Source: Pseudomonas graminis (lineage in GTDB: Bacteria; Pseudomonadota; Gammaproteobacteria; Pseudomonadales; Pseudomonadaceae). Taken from it: DNA of 64,000 nucleotides. Shown one piece after another: positions 51,424 through 59,564 of this stretch. How positions within the stretch are numbered: the stretch's first letter is position 1; each line of letters opens with the position of its first letter. A program made the translations under genes and the position numbers. The DNA lies in contig NZ_MDEN01000059.1 in assembly GCF_001705435.1 (NCBI RefSeq), positions 186,001 through 250,000 on the forward strand, read 5' to 3'. The notes beneath the pieces were generated by a model. The model saw only the letters and a list, made by a program, of their open reading frames with translations, had not been told where the DNA came from and did not search any database.

Positions 51424-52632
51424 TTAAACCTGGTTCATGCGATCGGCGATAAAAGTCACCAGCTGCCGCGCGATCTTGGCTTTGCTGGTCTGGGCGAAGA
51501 GCGTCGCTTGCAACGCTCGGTCGATCACGCTGCAGGCGTTTTCTTCGCTGTTGAAGCCAATGCTGGGATTGGCGACGTCATTGGCGACGATCAGATCAAG
51601 GTTCTTGTCCTTGAGCTTGCGTGCGGCGTAATCGAGCAGGTGTTCGGTTTCGGCCGCGAAGCCTACGCTGAACGGGCGATCCGGGCGCTGGGCGAGGGTG
51701 GCGAGAATGTCCGGGTTGCGGACCATCTGCAACAGAAGACCATCTCCGGTCGTGGGATCTTTCTTCAATTTCTGCGTGGCGACGACTTCCGGCCGGTAGT
51801 CCGCGACGGCTGCGGAGGCGATGAAGAGATCGCAAGGCATGGCGTCTTCGCAGGCGGCGAGCATGTCGCGGGCGCTGACGACGTCGACACGCGACACTCG
51901 GTCAGGTGTCTGCAGGTTCACCGGGCCAGTGATCAGGGTGACCCGCGCGCCCGCTTCGGCAGCGGCTTCGGCCAGGGCGAAGCCCATTTTTCCGGAGCTG
52001 TGGTTGGTGATGTAGCGAACCGGATCGATGTTTTCCTGAGTCGGGCCGGCGGTGATCAACACGTGCTTGCCGGTCAGCGTTAGGCGCTGGAAGCAATCGG
52101 CGGCCGATTGCGCCAGGTCATTGGGTTCGAGCATGCGCCCGTAGCCGACGTCTCCACAGGCCTGGCTGCCGCTGGCCGGACCGAACATGCGCAGACCGCG
52201 CTGTTCGAGCAGTTGCAGATTGGCCTGCACGGAGGGGTCGCGCCACATCGCCTGATTCATCGCGGGTGCGACGGCAACGATGGCATCGGTCGCCAGCACC
52301 ACGGTGGTCAGCAGATCGTTGGCAATGCCTTGGGCCAGGCGGGCCATGAGGTCGGCGGTGCCCGGTGCGATGAGGATCATGTCGGCCCACTTGGCCAGCT
52401 CGATATGGCCCATGGCGGCTTCGGCTGCGGGGTCGAGCAAATCAAGGTGAACCGGATGGCCGGACAAGGCCTGCATGGTCAGCGGGGTAATAAACTCGGC
52501 GCCGCCTTTGGTCATGACGACACGGACTTCTGCACCGTGGTCGCGCAAACGGCGGACCAGTTCGGCGCTCTTGTAGGCCGCGATGCCACCGCCGACGCCG
52601 AGAACGATGCGTTTTCGATACAGCCGCTGCAT
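51424..52632 (-). CDS. coaBC: Bifunctional phosphopantothenoylcysteine decarboxylase/synthetase
   Basis: CoaBC makes 4'-phosphopantetheine precursors of coenzyme A. The 402-residue protein has an N-terminal flavoprotein decarboxylase domain (about 1-185; [26 protein letters not shown]) and a C-terminal synthetase domain (about 190-400; [20 protein letters not shown] and AAVADYRP). It is co-transcribed with dut and divergent from radC. Confidence 0.95.
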   Translation of the reverse strand: MQRLYRKRIVLGVGGGIAAYKSAELVRRLRDHGAEVRVVMTKGGAEFITPLTMQALSGHPVHLDLLDPAAEAAMGHIELAKWADMILIAPGTADLMARLAQGIANDLLTTVVLATDAIVAVAPAMNQAMWRDPSVQANLQLLEQRGLRMFGPASGSQACGDVGYGRMLEPNDLAQSAADCFQRLTLTGKHVLITAGPTQENIDPVRYITNHSSGKMGFALAEAAAEAGARVTLITGPVNLQTPDRVSRVDVVSARDMLAACEDAMPCDLFIASAAVADYRPEVVATQKLKKDPTTGDGLLLQMVRNPDILATLAQRPDRPFSVGFAAETEHLLDYAARKLKDKNLDLIVANDVANPSIGFNSEENACSVIDRALQATLFAQTSKAKIARQLVTFIADRMNQV

Positions 52633-52763
52633 AGGCCTGCCTTAAGGTCGGTTAACACGCGGCAATCATTAGCCTCCCCAGGCCTGACTGTCGCGCAAAA
52701 AAGAGCGGCTAAGATAGCACAGCGACCGCACGGGAACAGCGGCGCCACAGACAGGGAGCTGCT

Positions 52764-53438
52764 ATGAGTATTCGCGATTGGCCGGCGGCAGAGCGTCCGC
52801 GGGAGAAGCTGCTGGAACGGGGGGCGTCGAGTCTGTCGGACGCTGAATTGCTGGCGATTTTCTTGCGCACGGGCGTCTCGGGCAGAAGTGCCGTGGACCT
52901 GGCCCGGCACCTTTTGAATCAGTTCGGCAGCCTGCGTGCATTGCTCGAAGCCAACCTGACGGCGTTCAGCAGCGAGCTGGGTCTGGGACCCGCCAAGTTC
53001 GCGCAATTGCAGGCGGTCATGGAAATGGCCCGGCGCAACATGGGCGAGGATTTGAAGCGCGATTCTGTGCTGGAAAACCCGACGCAGGTGCGTCGCTACC
53101 TCAAGGCGCTGTTACGGCACGAGCCCCATGAAGTCTTTGGTTGCCTGTTTCTGGACAGCAAGAACCGGGTTCAGACCTTCGAAGTGTTGTTTCACGGCTC
53201 GATCAACACGGCGCATGTTCACGCGCGGCAGGTGGTCAAGCGCGCATTGGCCCACAACTCGGCGGGATTGATCCTTTGTCACAATCACCCCTCCGGCGTA
53301 AAAGACGCCAGCGAAGCCGATATCGATCTGACGCGGCACCTGAAACAGGCGCTGGCGCTGGTGGACGTGGTGGTGCTGGATCATTTGATCATCGGCGACG
53401 GCGATCCGTTGTCGATGGTTGAGTATGGGTTGATGTAG
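52764..53438 (+). CDS. radC: RadC/YeeS-family JAMM-domain protein
   Basis: The 224-residue protein has an N-terminal helix-hairpin-helix region and a C-terminal MPN+/JAMM-like domain with the metal motif [12 protein letters not shown] and [16 protein letters not shown]. Despite the name, a role in DNA repair is not established for this family. The ribosome binding site GGGAGC precedes the ATG. It is divergent from coaBC. Confidence 0.93.
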   Translation: MSIRDWPAAERPREKLLERGASSLSDAELLAIFLRTGVSGRSAVDLARHLLNQFGSLRALLEANLTAFSSELGLGPAKFAQLQAVMEMARRNMGEDLKRDSVLENPTQVRRYLKALLRHEPHEVFGCLFLDSKNRVQTFEVLFHGSINTAHVHARQVVKRALAHNSAGLILCHNHPSGVKDASEADIDLTRHLKQALALVDVVVLDHLIIGDGDPLSMVEYGLM

Positions 53439-53466
53439 CGGCTGTAAAGCTGGCCGACAAGCTGTT

Positions 53467-53491
53467 CGTGGGACCGGCTTTAGCCGGGAAG
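53467..53491 (+). repeat. Single REP palindrome after radC
   Basis: CGTGGGACCGGCTTTAGCCGG with following GAAG is one copy of the same REP family as at 9404, 27609 and 38243. Confidence 0.8.
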
Positions 53492-53518
53492 GGGGCGGGC
53501 CATACCGCATTGTTGAAA

Positions 53519-53711
53519 GGGGACTGATTTATTTACAAAGCTTCACCGTAAATGAATCTGTCCCCGAGAGCGGAGTGTGCCCACGCCGAAGTCGAGTTCA
53601 GCGGGGTGAGGAGTCTGCGTATCAAGATCAAAGGCTAAGGCGGCATGTCGTTGATGCTTAAAGCGGGGACAGATTAATTTACGGTGAAGCGCTGTAAATA
53701 AATCAGTCCCC
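53519..53711. repeat. 47-bp inverted repeats flanking a 99-base spacer
   Basis: Arm 1 (53519-53565) begins GGGGACTGATTTATTTACA and ends AATCTGTCCCC. Arm 2 (53665-53711) is its reverse complement with three mismatches in 47. Each arm is itself roughly palindromic at the ends (GGGGAC...GTCCCC), so several hairpins can form. The arms resemble the GGGGACAGATTTATTT elements found near REP-associated transposases in other gammaproteobacteria. No transposase frame is present here. The element lies between radC and the end of the binding-protein gene and may also act as a terminator. Confidence 0.75.
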
Positions 53712-53748
53712 TCCAATACACCAGTCCCCTTCAATACACCCTTCAATA
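53704..53748. repeat. Tandem 18-bp direct repeat
   Basis: CAGTCCCCTCCAATACAC (53704-53721) and CAGTCCCCTTCAATACAC (53722-53739) differ by one base and are followed by a partial third copy ending near 53748. The array begins inside the end of the second inverted-repeat arm. Confidence 0.8.
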
Positions 53749-53760
53749 GTTTCTCGCGAA

Positions 53761-55350
53761 TTACTTCACGGTCACCTTGGAGAAATCCTGACGACCAAAC
53801 GGGCTCACGCTGTAACCCTCGACATTCTTGCGCAGCAGCGCATAGGCCGTTGGATGCGCAAGCGGCAGCCACAATGCCTGCTTCTGGATCTGCTCTTGAA
53901 CCTGGTGATACAACTTGCTGCGCTGCGCCTGATCGGTCACCGCCTTACCCTGGCTGATCAGCTTGTCCAGCCCTTCATCGCAGTAGCGGGCGAAGTTGGT
54001 GCCGGATTTCACCGCGGCGCAGGAGAACTGCGGCGTCAGGAAGTTATCCGGATCGCCGTTATCCCCCGACCAGCCCATGAAGAGCAGGTCGTGCTCGCCG
54101 GTCTTGGCGCGGCGAATCAGCTCGCCCCATTCGATAACTTTGATTTCCGCCTTGATCCCTACCGCGGCCAAGTCGTTCTGCAGCAACTGCGCACCTGCGT
54201 TCGGGTTGGGGTTGAGCAAGCTACCCGACGGCCGAGTCCAGATCGTCGTCTTGAAGCCGTCTTTCAGACCGGCCTTTGCCAGCAGATCCCTGGCTTTCGC
54301 CACGTCGTGCTTGTAGCCCGGCAGGTCGCCGGCGTAGCCCCAGGTATTAGGCGGATACGGACCGTTGGCCGGGCGCGCCGAGCCCTCGAATACCGCTTTC
54401 AGGTACGTGTCTTTGTCGAATGCCAGGTTAATTGCCTGACGCACTTCCGGCTTATCGAGCGGGGGATGCTGACTGTTGATCGCCAGGAAAGCGGTCATGA
54501 AGGCGTCTGTCTTTTCGACCTTCAGGTTCGAATCCTTGCCAGCTTCAGCAACATCCATCGGCTTCGGCGAGAGGGCAACCTGGCACTCATTGCGGCGAAT
54601 ACGTTGCAGACGAACGTTGGCGTCCGGCGTAATCGCGTAGATCAGCGCATCAACGGCTGGCTTGCCGGCGAAATAATCCGGATTGGCCTCGTAACGTACT
54701 ACCGAGTCTTTCTGGAATCGCTTGAAGACAAAGGGCCCTGTGCCGATCGGCTGACTGTTCAGCTTCTCCGGGGTGCCCGCCTTCAATAGCTGCGCGGTGT
54801 ACTCGGCAGAATAGATAGAAGCGAAACCCATGCTGAGCGTCGCCAGAAAGGTCGCATCCGGGTGGTCCAGGGTGATGCGCACTGTGGTGGCATCGGTCGC
54901 CTCGACTTTCTTGATGAGCGATGGCCATTGCATCGACTGCGCGTGGGGGAAGCCCTGCGCGGCGACCTTATTCCATGGATTGGCCGAATCGAGCATGCGC
55001 TTGAAGCTGAACACCACGTCGTCAGCGTTAAGCTCGCGCGTCGGGGTGAAGTAGTCGGTGTGATGGAATTTCACGCCGGCGCGCAGTTTGAAGTCATAGG
55101 TCAGGCCGTCAGGCGACACGCTCCAGCTCTGCGCCAGGCTCGGAACCAGCTTGGCGTCCTTGGCGTCGTAATCCACCAGACGATTCATCAGCACGTCGGC
55201 CGAAGCATTGGTGGTGGTCAGCGAGTTGTACTGCACCACGTCAAAGCCTTCAGGGCTGGCTTCCGTGCAGACGCTCAGCGTCGTCGCCGCCTGGGCCAGC
55301 AATGGCGCAGACAGGGACGCGAGCAACAGGGGTAGAACGGCTAGGCGCAT
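53761..55350 (-). CDS. Peptide/dipeptide-type ABC substrate-binding protein
   Basis: This 529-residue protein belongs to solute-binding family 5 (DppA/OppA type). It has a signal peptide (MRLAVLPLLLASLSAPLLAQ then A) and a two-lobed mature domain with motifs SWSVSPDGLTYDFKLRAGVKF-like and DVVFSFKRMLD. The ATG at 55350 follows AAAGGAAAA; a longer upstream frame is rejected. No permease or ATPase gene is adjacent, so the partner transporter lies elsewhere. As I recall, a homologue sits between rpmBG and radC in P. aeruginosa. Confidence 0.9.
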   Translation of the reverse strand: MRLAVLPLLLASLSAPLLAQAATTLSVCTEASPEGFDVVQYNSLTTTNASADVLMNRLVDYDAKDAKLVPSLAQSWSVSPDGLTYDFKLRAGVKFHHTDYFTPTRELNADDVVFSFKRMLDSANPWNKVAAQGFPHAQSMQWPSLIKKVEATDATTVRITLDHPDATFLATLSMGFASIYSAEYTAQLLKAGTPEKLNSQPIGTGPFVFKRFQKDSVVRYEANPDYFAGKPAVDALIYAITPDANVRLQRIRRNECQVALSPKPMDVAEAGKDSNLKVEKTDAFMTAFLAINSQHPPLDKPEVRQAINLAFDKDTYLKAVFEGSARPANGPYPPNTWGYAGDLPGYKHDVAKARDLLAKAGLKDGFKTTIWTRPSGSLLNPNPNAGAQLLQNDLAAVGIKAEIKVIEWGELIRRAKTGEHDLLFMGWSGDNGDPDNFLTPQFSCAAVKSGTNFARYCDEGLDKLISQGKAVTDQAQRSKLYHQVQEQIQKQALWLPLAHPTAYALLRKNVEGYSVSPFGRQDFSKVTVK

Positions 55351-55535
55351 GGCGATTTTCCTTTCAGAGAGAGCCCATCTGCCGGCGCAGTCTGGAGAGT
55401 CAGTAACCCTAGACCATCGATTGGCGCAGAACAATCGCCACGGCGCGACGAGTGGTATATTTCCCGCCGCGCCTAACGCCGCTGGTCTTGCCGGGTATAA
55501 GGTCGGGTTATCTGGCAGGCAATTCGTGGTTTGTG

Positions 55536-55564
55536 TTGTTGCACCGGGGGCTTTCTGGTATAAA
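55536..55564 (+). promoter_or_regulatory. Promoter of rpmB-rpmG
   Basis: TTGTTG (55536-55541) and TATAAA (55559-55564) are spaced by 17 bases. This gives an untranslated leader of roughly 140 bases before rpmB. Confidence 0.65.
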
Positions 55565-55668
55565 GCAGCGCTCTTTTCTAGGGGCCCGCTGCCTTCACCG
55601 CAGGTGTGGCCGGTAAGACCCCTGAAGAAACGCGGCGCCTGGCGCCAAATGACTGAGAGATTAAGCGG

Positions 55669-55687
55669 CCAACCCATGCCGGGTTGG
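55669..55687 (+). other. Leader hairpin before rpmB
   Basis: CCAACCC (55669-55675) and GGGTTGG (55681-55687) form a perfect 7-bp stem with a 5-base loop, ending 25 bases before the rpmB start. It may be a binding site for autoregulation, but no known ribosomal leader family was recognised. Confidence 0.5.
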
Positions 55688-55712
55688 GCATGTGGTTTTA
55701 GAGGGCTGAGGC

Positions 55713-55949
55713 ATGTCGAGAGTATGTCAAGTTACCGGTAAGGGTCCGGTAACCGGGAATAACATTTCCCACGCAAACAACAAAACCCGTCGTCGTTTCC
55801 TGCCAAACCTGCAGCATCACCGCTTCTGGGTTGAAGAAGAGAAACGCTTCGTACGTCTGCGCGTATCTGCCAAAGGCATGCGCATCATCGACAAGCGTGG
55901 TATCACGGTTGTTCTGGCCGAAATCCGCCGTGCTGGCGCTAAGGTTTAA
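55713..55949 (+). CDS. rpmB: 50S ribosomal protein L28
   Basis: The 78-residue protein begins [20 protein letters not shown] and ends [13 protein letters not shown], full-length L28. It is followed by rpmG after 11 bases, the usual rpmB-rpmG operon. Confidence 0.98.
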   Translation: MSRVCQVTGKGPVTGNNISHANNKTRRRFLPNLQHHRFWVEEEKRFVRLRVSAKGMRIIDKRGITVVLAEIRRAGAKV

Positions 55950-55960
55950 GGGAGAAAATC

Positions 55961-56116
55961 ATGCGTGAATTGATCCGTTTGGTGTCGACCGCTAACACCG
56001 GCCACTTCTACACCACCGACAAGAACAAGCGCACGACTCCGGACAAAATCGAAATTAAAAAATTCGATCCGGTTGTTCGTAAGCACGTGATCTACAAAGA
56101 AGCCAAAATCAAGTAA
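55961..56116 (+). CDS. rpmG: 50S ribosomal protein L33
   Basis: The 51-residue protein begins [19 protein letters not shown] and ends [11 protein letters not shown], a cysteine-free L33. The start has GGGAGAAA upstream. It ends 19 bases before a strong terminator. Confidence 0.97.
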   Translation: MRELIRLVSTANTGHFYTTDKNKRTTPDKIEIKKFDPVVRKHVIYKEAKIK

Positions 56117-56135
56117 TTGATTTTTGCGTCTTACG

Positions 56136-56164
56136 AAAAAGCCCGCAGCGATGCGGGCTTTTTT
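56136..56164 (+). terminator. Terminator of rpmB-rpmG
   Basis: AAAAAGCCCGCA (56136-56147) and TGCGGGCTTTTTT (56152-56164) with a GCGA loop form a textbook intrinsic terminator. It may also serve the convergent cupin gene. Confidence 0.92.
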
Positions 56165-56194
56165 GTGGGTGAAATAAAGTCGGTCACCTGAGGC

Positions 56195-56557
56195 TCAGGC
56201 CTTCTGTTCGAACACCACATAGATCTTGCGGCATGCTTCCAGCACTTCCCACGTACCCTTGAACCCGGCAGGAATCACAAAACGGTCACCCGCGCGCAGG
56301 GTTTTCGACTTGCCTGCTTCGTCACGAAGGACCGAGACGCCCTGCACGATTTCACAGTACTCGTGCTCGGTGTAATTCACTTTCCACTGACCGACTTCCC
56401 CTTCCCAGACGCCTGCATTCAGCTGCCCGCACGGGCTGTTGTAATGGTTGTAAACCGTCTGGTTCGGCTCGCCCTTGAGAATCTTTTCAGCCGCAGGCGT
56501 GAAACGCTCCGCTGCAGTAGTGGCTTCGCTGAAGTCGACAATGCTTTCGATGCTCAT
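56195..56557 (-). CDS. Cupin-domain protein
   Basis: The 120-residue protein is a single cupin barrel of the COG3450 (DUF861-like) type: W-x-V-N-Y-T-E-H-E-Y-C-E near the first metal motif and GDRFVIPAGFKGTWEV near the second. Such cupins are often sensors or small enzymes in amine and polyamine catabolism. It is divergent from the polyamine-type aldehyde dehydrogenase at 56817, so the two may be co-regulated. Its ligand is unknown. Confidence 0.82.
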   Translation of the reverse strand: MSIESIVDFSEATTAAERFTPAAEKILKGEPNQTVYNHYNSPCGQLNAGVWEGEVGQWKVNYTEHEYCEIVQGVSVLRDEAGKSKTLRAGDRFVIPAGFKGTWEVLEACRKIYVVFEQKA

Positions 56558-56816
56558 ATCTGATTCCTGAAAGTGGGCGCTGCGTGATTGTTGCTTGCCG
56601 AGGGCCGGATGGAAAGCGCAAGCGAGTGCGGGGACTGTTGAATAAAATGCACGATCCGGCCAGATTTCGCCCGCTTATGTCCAATATATTGGAAATCCGC
56701 CCAATGCTGGTTTAGGGTGGCGAATGCCTTCGGCCGATCCGATGACGCGTCAGGCACTGTCCTGAAGCCCGATTCGAGTGCGAAGACGCGCCTATTTCAT
56801 AAGAGGAGGACGTTTC

Positions 56817-58310
56817 ATGACCACCCTGACTCATGCTGACTGGGAACAACGCGCCCAGGATTTGAAAATCGAAGGCCGTGCTTTCATCAACGGTGAATAC
56901 ACAGACGCCGCATCCGGCTCGACGTTCGACTGCATCAGTCCGGTCGATGGCCGCCTCCTCGCCCATGTCGCCAGTTGTGACGCCGCCGATGCGCAGCGCG
57001 CCGTCGAAAACGCCCGGGCTACGTTCAATTCCGGCGTCTGGTCGCGATTGGCGCCGGCCAAGCGCAAGGCAGCCATGCTTCGTCTGGCAGAGCTGATCAA
57101 CGAAAACGTTGAAGAACTCGCGCTGCTTGAAACCCTCGACATGGGCAAGCCCATCAGCGATTCCTACGGCATCGACATTCCCGGCTCCGCCCAGGCATTG
57201 AGCTGGAGCGGCGAGGCCATCGACAAGCTGTACGACGAAGTGGCGCCGACCCCACACGATCAACTGGGCCTGGTGACTCGCGAGCCGATTGGCGTAGTGG
57301 CGGCTATTGTGCCGTGGAATTTCCCGCTGCTGATGGCGTCCTGGAAGCTCGGCCCTGCGCTGTCGAGCGGCAATTCGGTGATCCTCAAGCCATCGGAAAA
57401 ATCCCCGCTGACCGCCATCCGCGTCGCTCAACTCGCCATTGAGGCCGGTATTCCGGCCGGCGTGCTGAACGTGCTGCCGGGTTACGGCCACACGGTGGGT
57501 AAAGCGCTGGCGTTGCACATGGACGTCGACACCGCTGTATTCACCGGTTCGACGAAGATCGCCAAGCAGTTGCTGATCTACTCGGGCGAATCGAACATGA
57601 AGCGCGTCTGGCTGGAAGCCGGCGGCAAAAGCCCGAACATCGTCTTCGCCGATGCGCCGGATCTGCAGGCTGCGGCCGAATCTGCGGCCAGCGCCATTGC
57701 TTTCAACCAGGGCGAGGTCTGCACGGCCGGCTCACGTCTGTTGGTCGAGCGCTCGATCAAGGAGAAATTCCTGCCGATGGTGATCGACGCGCTGAAAGCC
57801 TGGAAGCCGGGCAATCCCCTCGACCCGTCGACAACCGTTGGCGCGCTGGTCGATACCCAGCAGATGAATACAGTGTTGTCGTACATCGAAGCTGGCCACA
57901 CAGACGGCGCCAAGTTGGTCGTCGGTGGCAAGCGCATCCTTCAGGAAACCGGCGGCACCTACGTCGAGCCGACGATTTTCGACGGTGTGACCAACGCGAT
58001 GAAGATCGCTCAGGAAGAGATCTTTGGGCCGGTGCTTTCTGTGCTGACCTTCGATACCGCTGAAGAAGCCATTCAGATTGCCAACGACACGCCTTATGGC
58101 CTGGCTGCGGCGGTGTGGACGGCTGACTTGTCCAAGGCACATCTGACCGCGAAGGCGTTGCGTGCGGGCAGCGTGTGGGTCAATCAGTACGATGGCGGCG
58201 ACATGACCGCGCCGTTCGGTGGCTTCAAACAGTCTGGTAACGGCCGCGACAAGTCACTGCATGCGTTCGACAAATACACCGAGCTGAAGGCGACCTGGAT
58301 CAAGCTGTAG
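56817..58310 (+). CDS. kauB: Aldehyde dehydrogenase of polyamine/guanidinobutyraldehyde type
   Basis: This 497-residue NAD(P)-dependent dehydrogenase has Cys302 as nucleophile (GEVCTAGSR), Glu267 as base (LEAGGKSPN), and PWNFPLLMASWK in the coenzyme site. Overall features match the PuuC/KauB group that oxidises gamma-glutamyl-aminobutyraldehyde, aminobutyraldehyde or 4-guanidinobutyraldehyde. As I recall, the P. aeruginosa gene at this locus, next to a cupin gene, is kauB/pauC. The ATG at 56817 follows AGAGGAGGA. An amine-oxidase-like flavoprotein gene (63089) a few kilobases away supports a polyamine role. Confidence 0.85.
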   Translation: MTTLTHADWEQRAQDLKIEGRAFINGEYTDAASGSTFDCISPVDGRLLAHVASCDAADAQRAVENARATFNSGVWSRLAPAKRKAAMLRLAELINENVEELALLETLDMGKPISDSYGIDIPGSAQALSWSGEAIDKLYDEVAPTPHDQLGLVTREPIGVVAAIVPWNFPLLMASWKLGPALSSGNSVILKPSEKSPLTAIRVAQLAIEAGIPAGVLNVLPGYGHTVGKALALHMDVDTAVFTGSTKIAKQLLIYSGESNMKRVWLEAGGKSPNIVFADAPDLQAAAESAASAIAFNQGEVCTAGSRLLVERSIKEKFLPMVIDALKAWKPGNPLDPSTTVGALVDTQQMNTVLSYIEAGHTDGAKLVVGGKRILQETGGTYVEPTIFDGVTNAMKIAQEEIFGPVLSVLTFDTAEEAIQIANDTPYGLAAAVWTADLSKAHLTAKALRAGSVWVNQYDGGDMTAPFGGFKQSGNGRDKSLHAFDKYTELKATWIKL

Positions 58311-58354
58311 AGAGTCGCGCGCGATCAACCCTCAGTCGCTGTAAAAAACCAACG

Positions 58355-58386
58355 CAGCCGGGCTTTACTCAAAGCCCGGCTGTTTT
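58355..58386 (+). terminator. Terminator of the aldehyde dehydrogenase gene
   Basis: CAGCCGGGCTTT (58355-58366) and AAAGCCCGGCTG (58371-58382) form a perfect 12-bp stem with a 4-base loop followed by TTTTG. Confidence 0.9.
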
Positions 58387-58418
58387 GTTTCGTCCTTTTG
58401 AGCCACAGGAGCGTGGTG

Positions 58419-59564
58419 ATGCGTTGGGGTACTTATTTCGCCGTGCTGGCGTCGGTATTGAGCGTCGGCCTGGCGCTGGGCGTGAGCATGCCGCTGGTAT
58501 CGCTGCGTCTGGAAGCCTGGGGTTACGGAGCGTTTGCCATCGGCGTCATGGCTGCGATGCCGGCCATTGGTGTGCTACTGGGTGCCAGCCTTGCCAGCCG
58601 ACTCGCTTCAAGACTCGGCACCGCCAACCTCATGCGGCTATGCCTGTGGGCCGGGTCGGTTTCAGTGGGTTTGCTGGCGTTACTGCCTGACTACTGGATC
58701 TGGTTGGTCCTGCGCCTGATGCTCGGGACAATCCTCACCATTGTGTTCGTGCTCGGCGAAAGCTGGATCAACCAGTTGGTCATCGAAAGGCTGCGCGGCA
58801 AGCTGGTGGCGCTGTACGGCAGTTCCTACGCACTGAGTCAGCTGGGCGGGCCGGTGCTGCTCGGCTTCCTTGGCACTGATGCGGACTACGGATTCTGGGT
58901 GGGCACCGTCTTGCTGGCGGTATCGCCGTTTCTATTGCTGGGCAGAACAGGCGCGCCGAGCGCGGAATCCAGCCATGTGACGCTGCGCGATCTCGGCGGC
59001 TTCTGTCGGAGCTTGCCGGCCATTGCATGGGCCATCGCGTTATTCGCCGGGTTTGAAGCGATGATTCTGACCTTGCTGCCGGTGTATTGCCTGCAGCAGG
59101 GTTTCACGCCTGAAATCGCCTTGGCGATGGTCAGTACCGTGGTGGTGGGTGATGCGCTTCTGCAGCTGCCGATTGGCGCGCTGGCCGACAGGGTGTCCCG
59201 TCGGCGGCTGTTCTCCGGGTGTGCGCTGGTGCTGATGGTGTCGAGCCTGGCGATTCCGCTGCTGGTCGACACAATCGCCATCTGGCCGCTGTGGGTGCTG
59301 TTCGGCGCCAGCGCGGGCGGACTGTTCACGCTGTCGCTGATTCTGATTGGCGAGCGTTACCGCGATGACGCCCTGGTGCGCGCCAATGCCCATGTCGCTC
59401 AGCTGTGGGGGATCGGTTGCCTGCTCGGCCCCTTGGCGGCAGGCGCTGGCAGCCAATGGGTCAGCGGTCAGGCGCTGCCGTTATTGATGGCGGCGGGCGC
59501 GCTGGGGTTGGTCATCCTGTCCCGGCGTCCCAAGGCATTTGGCGCGCAGGCGGTGGCGGCTTAG
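58419..59564 (+). CDS. MFS transporter (YfcJ/YcaD-like)
   Basis: The 381-residue protein has about twelve membrane helices. It carries a GASLASRLASRLG loop between helices 2 and 3 and the motif GALADRVSRRRLFSG between helices 8 and 9. The family transports unknown small molecules or drugs. The ATG at 58419 is chosen, with CAGGAG upstream; a TTG at 58398 is also in frame. Its stop overlaps the stop of the convergent phospholipase-like gene. Confidence 0.82.
   Translation: MRWGTYFAVLASVLSVGLALGVSMPLVSLRLEAWGYGAFAIGVMAAMPAIGVLLGASLASRLASRLGTANLMRLCLWAGSVSVGLLALLPDYWIWLVLRLMLGTILTIVFVLGESWINQLVIERLRGKLVALYGSSYALSQLGGPVLLGFLGTDADYGFWVGTVLLAVSPFLLLGRTGAPSAESSHVTLRDLGGFCRSLPAIAWAIALFAGFEAMILTLLPVYCLQQGFTPEIALAMVSTVVVGDALLQLPIGALADRVSRRRLFSGCALVLMVSSLAIPLLVDTIAIWPLWVLFGASAGGLFTLSLILIGERYRDDALVRANAHVAQLWGIGCLLGPLAAGAGSQWVSGQALPLLMAAGALGLVILSRRPKAFGAQAVAA

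Noticed and set aside
53519..53711. The inverted repeats as a CRISPR array or insertion sequence ends
   Set aside because: There are only two arms in opposite orientation, no regular spacers, no transposase and no evident target duplication.
53543..53872. A minus-strand frame extending from the binding-protein end into the repeat region
   Set aside because: Its C-terminal part is a translation of the inverted repeat (KHQRHAALAFDLDTQTPH-like), and the rest overlaps the ABC binding-protein gene.
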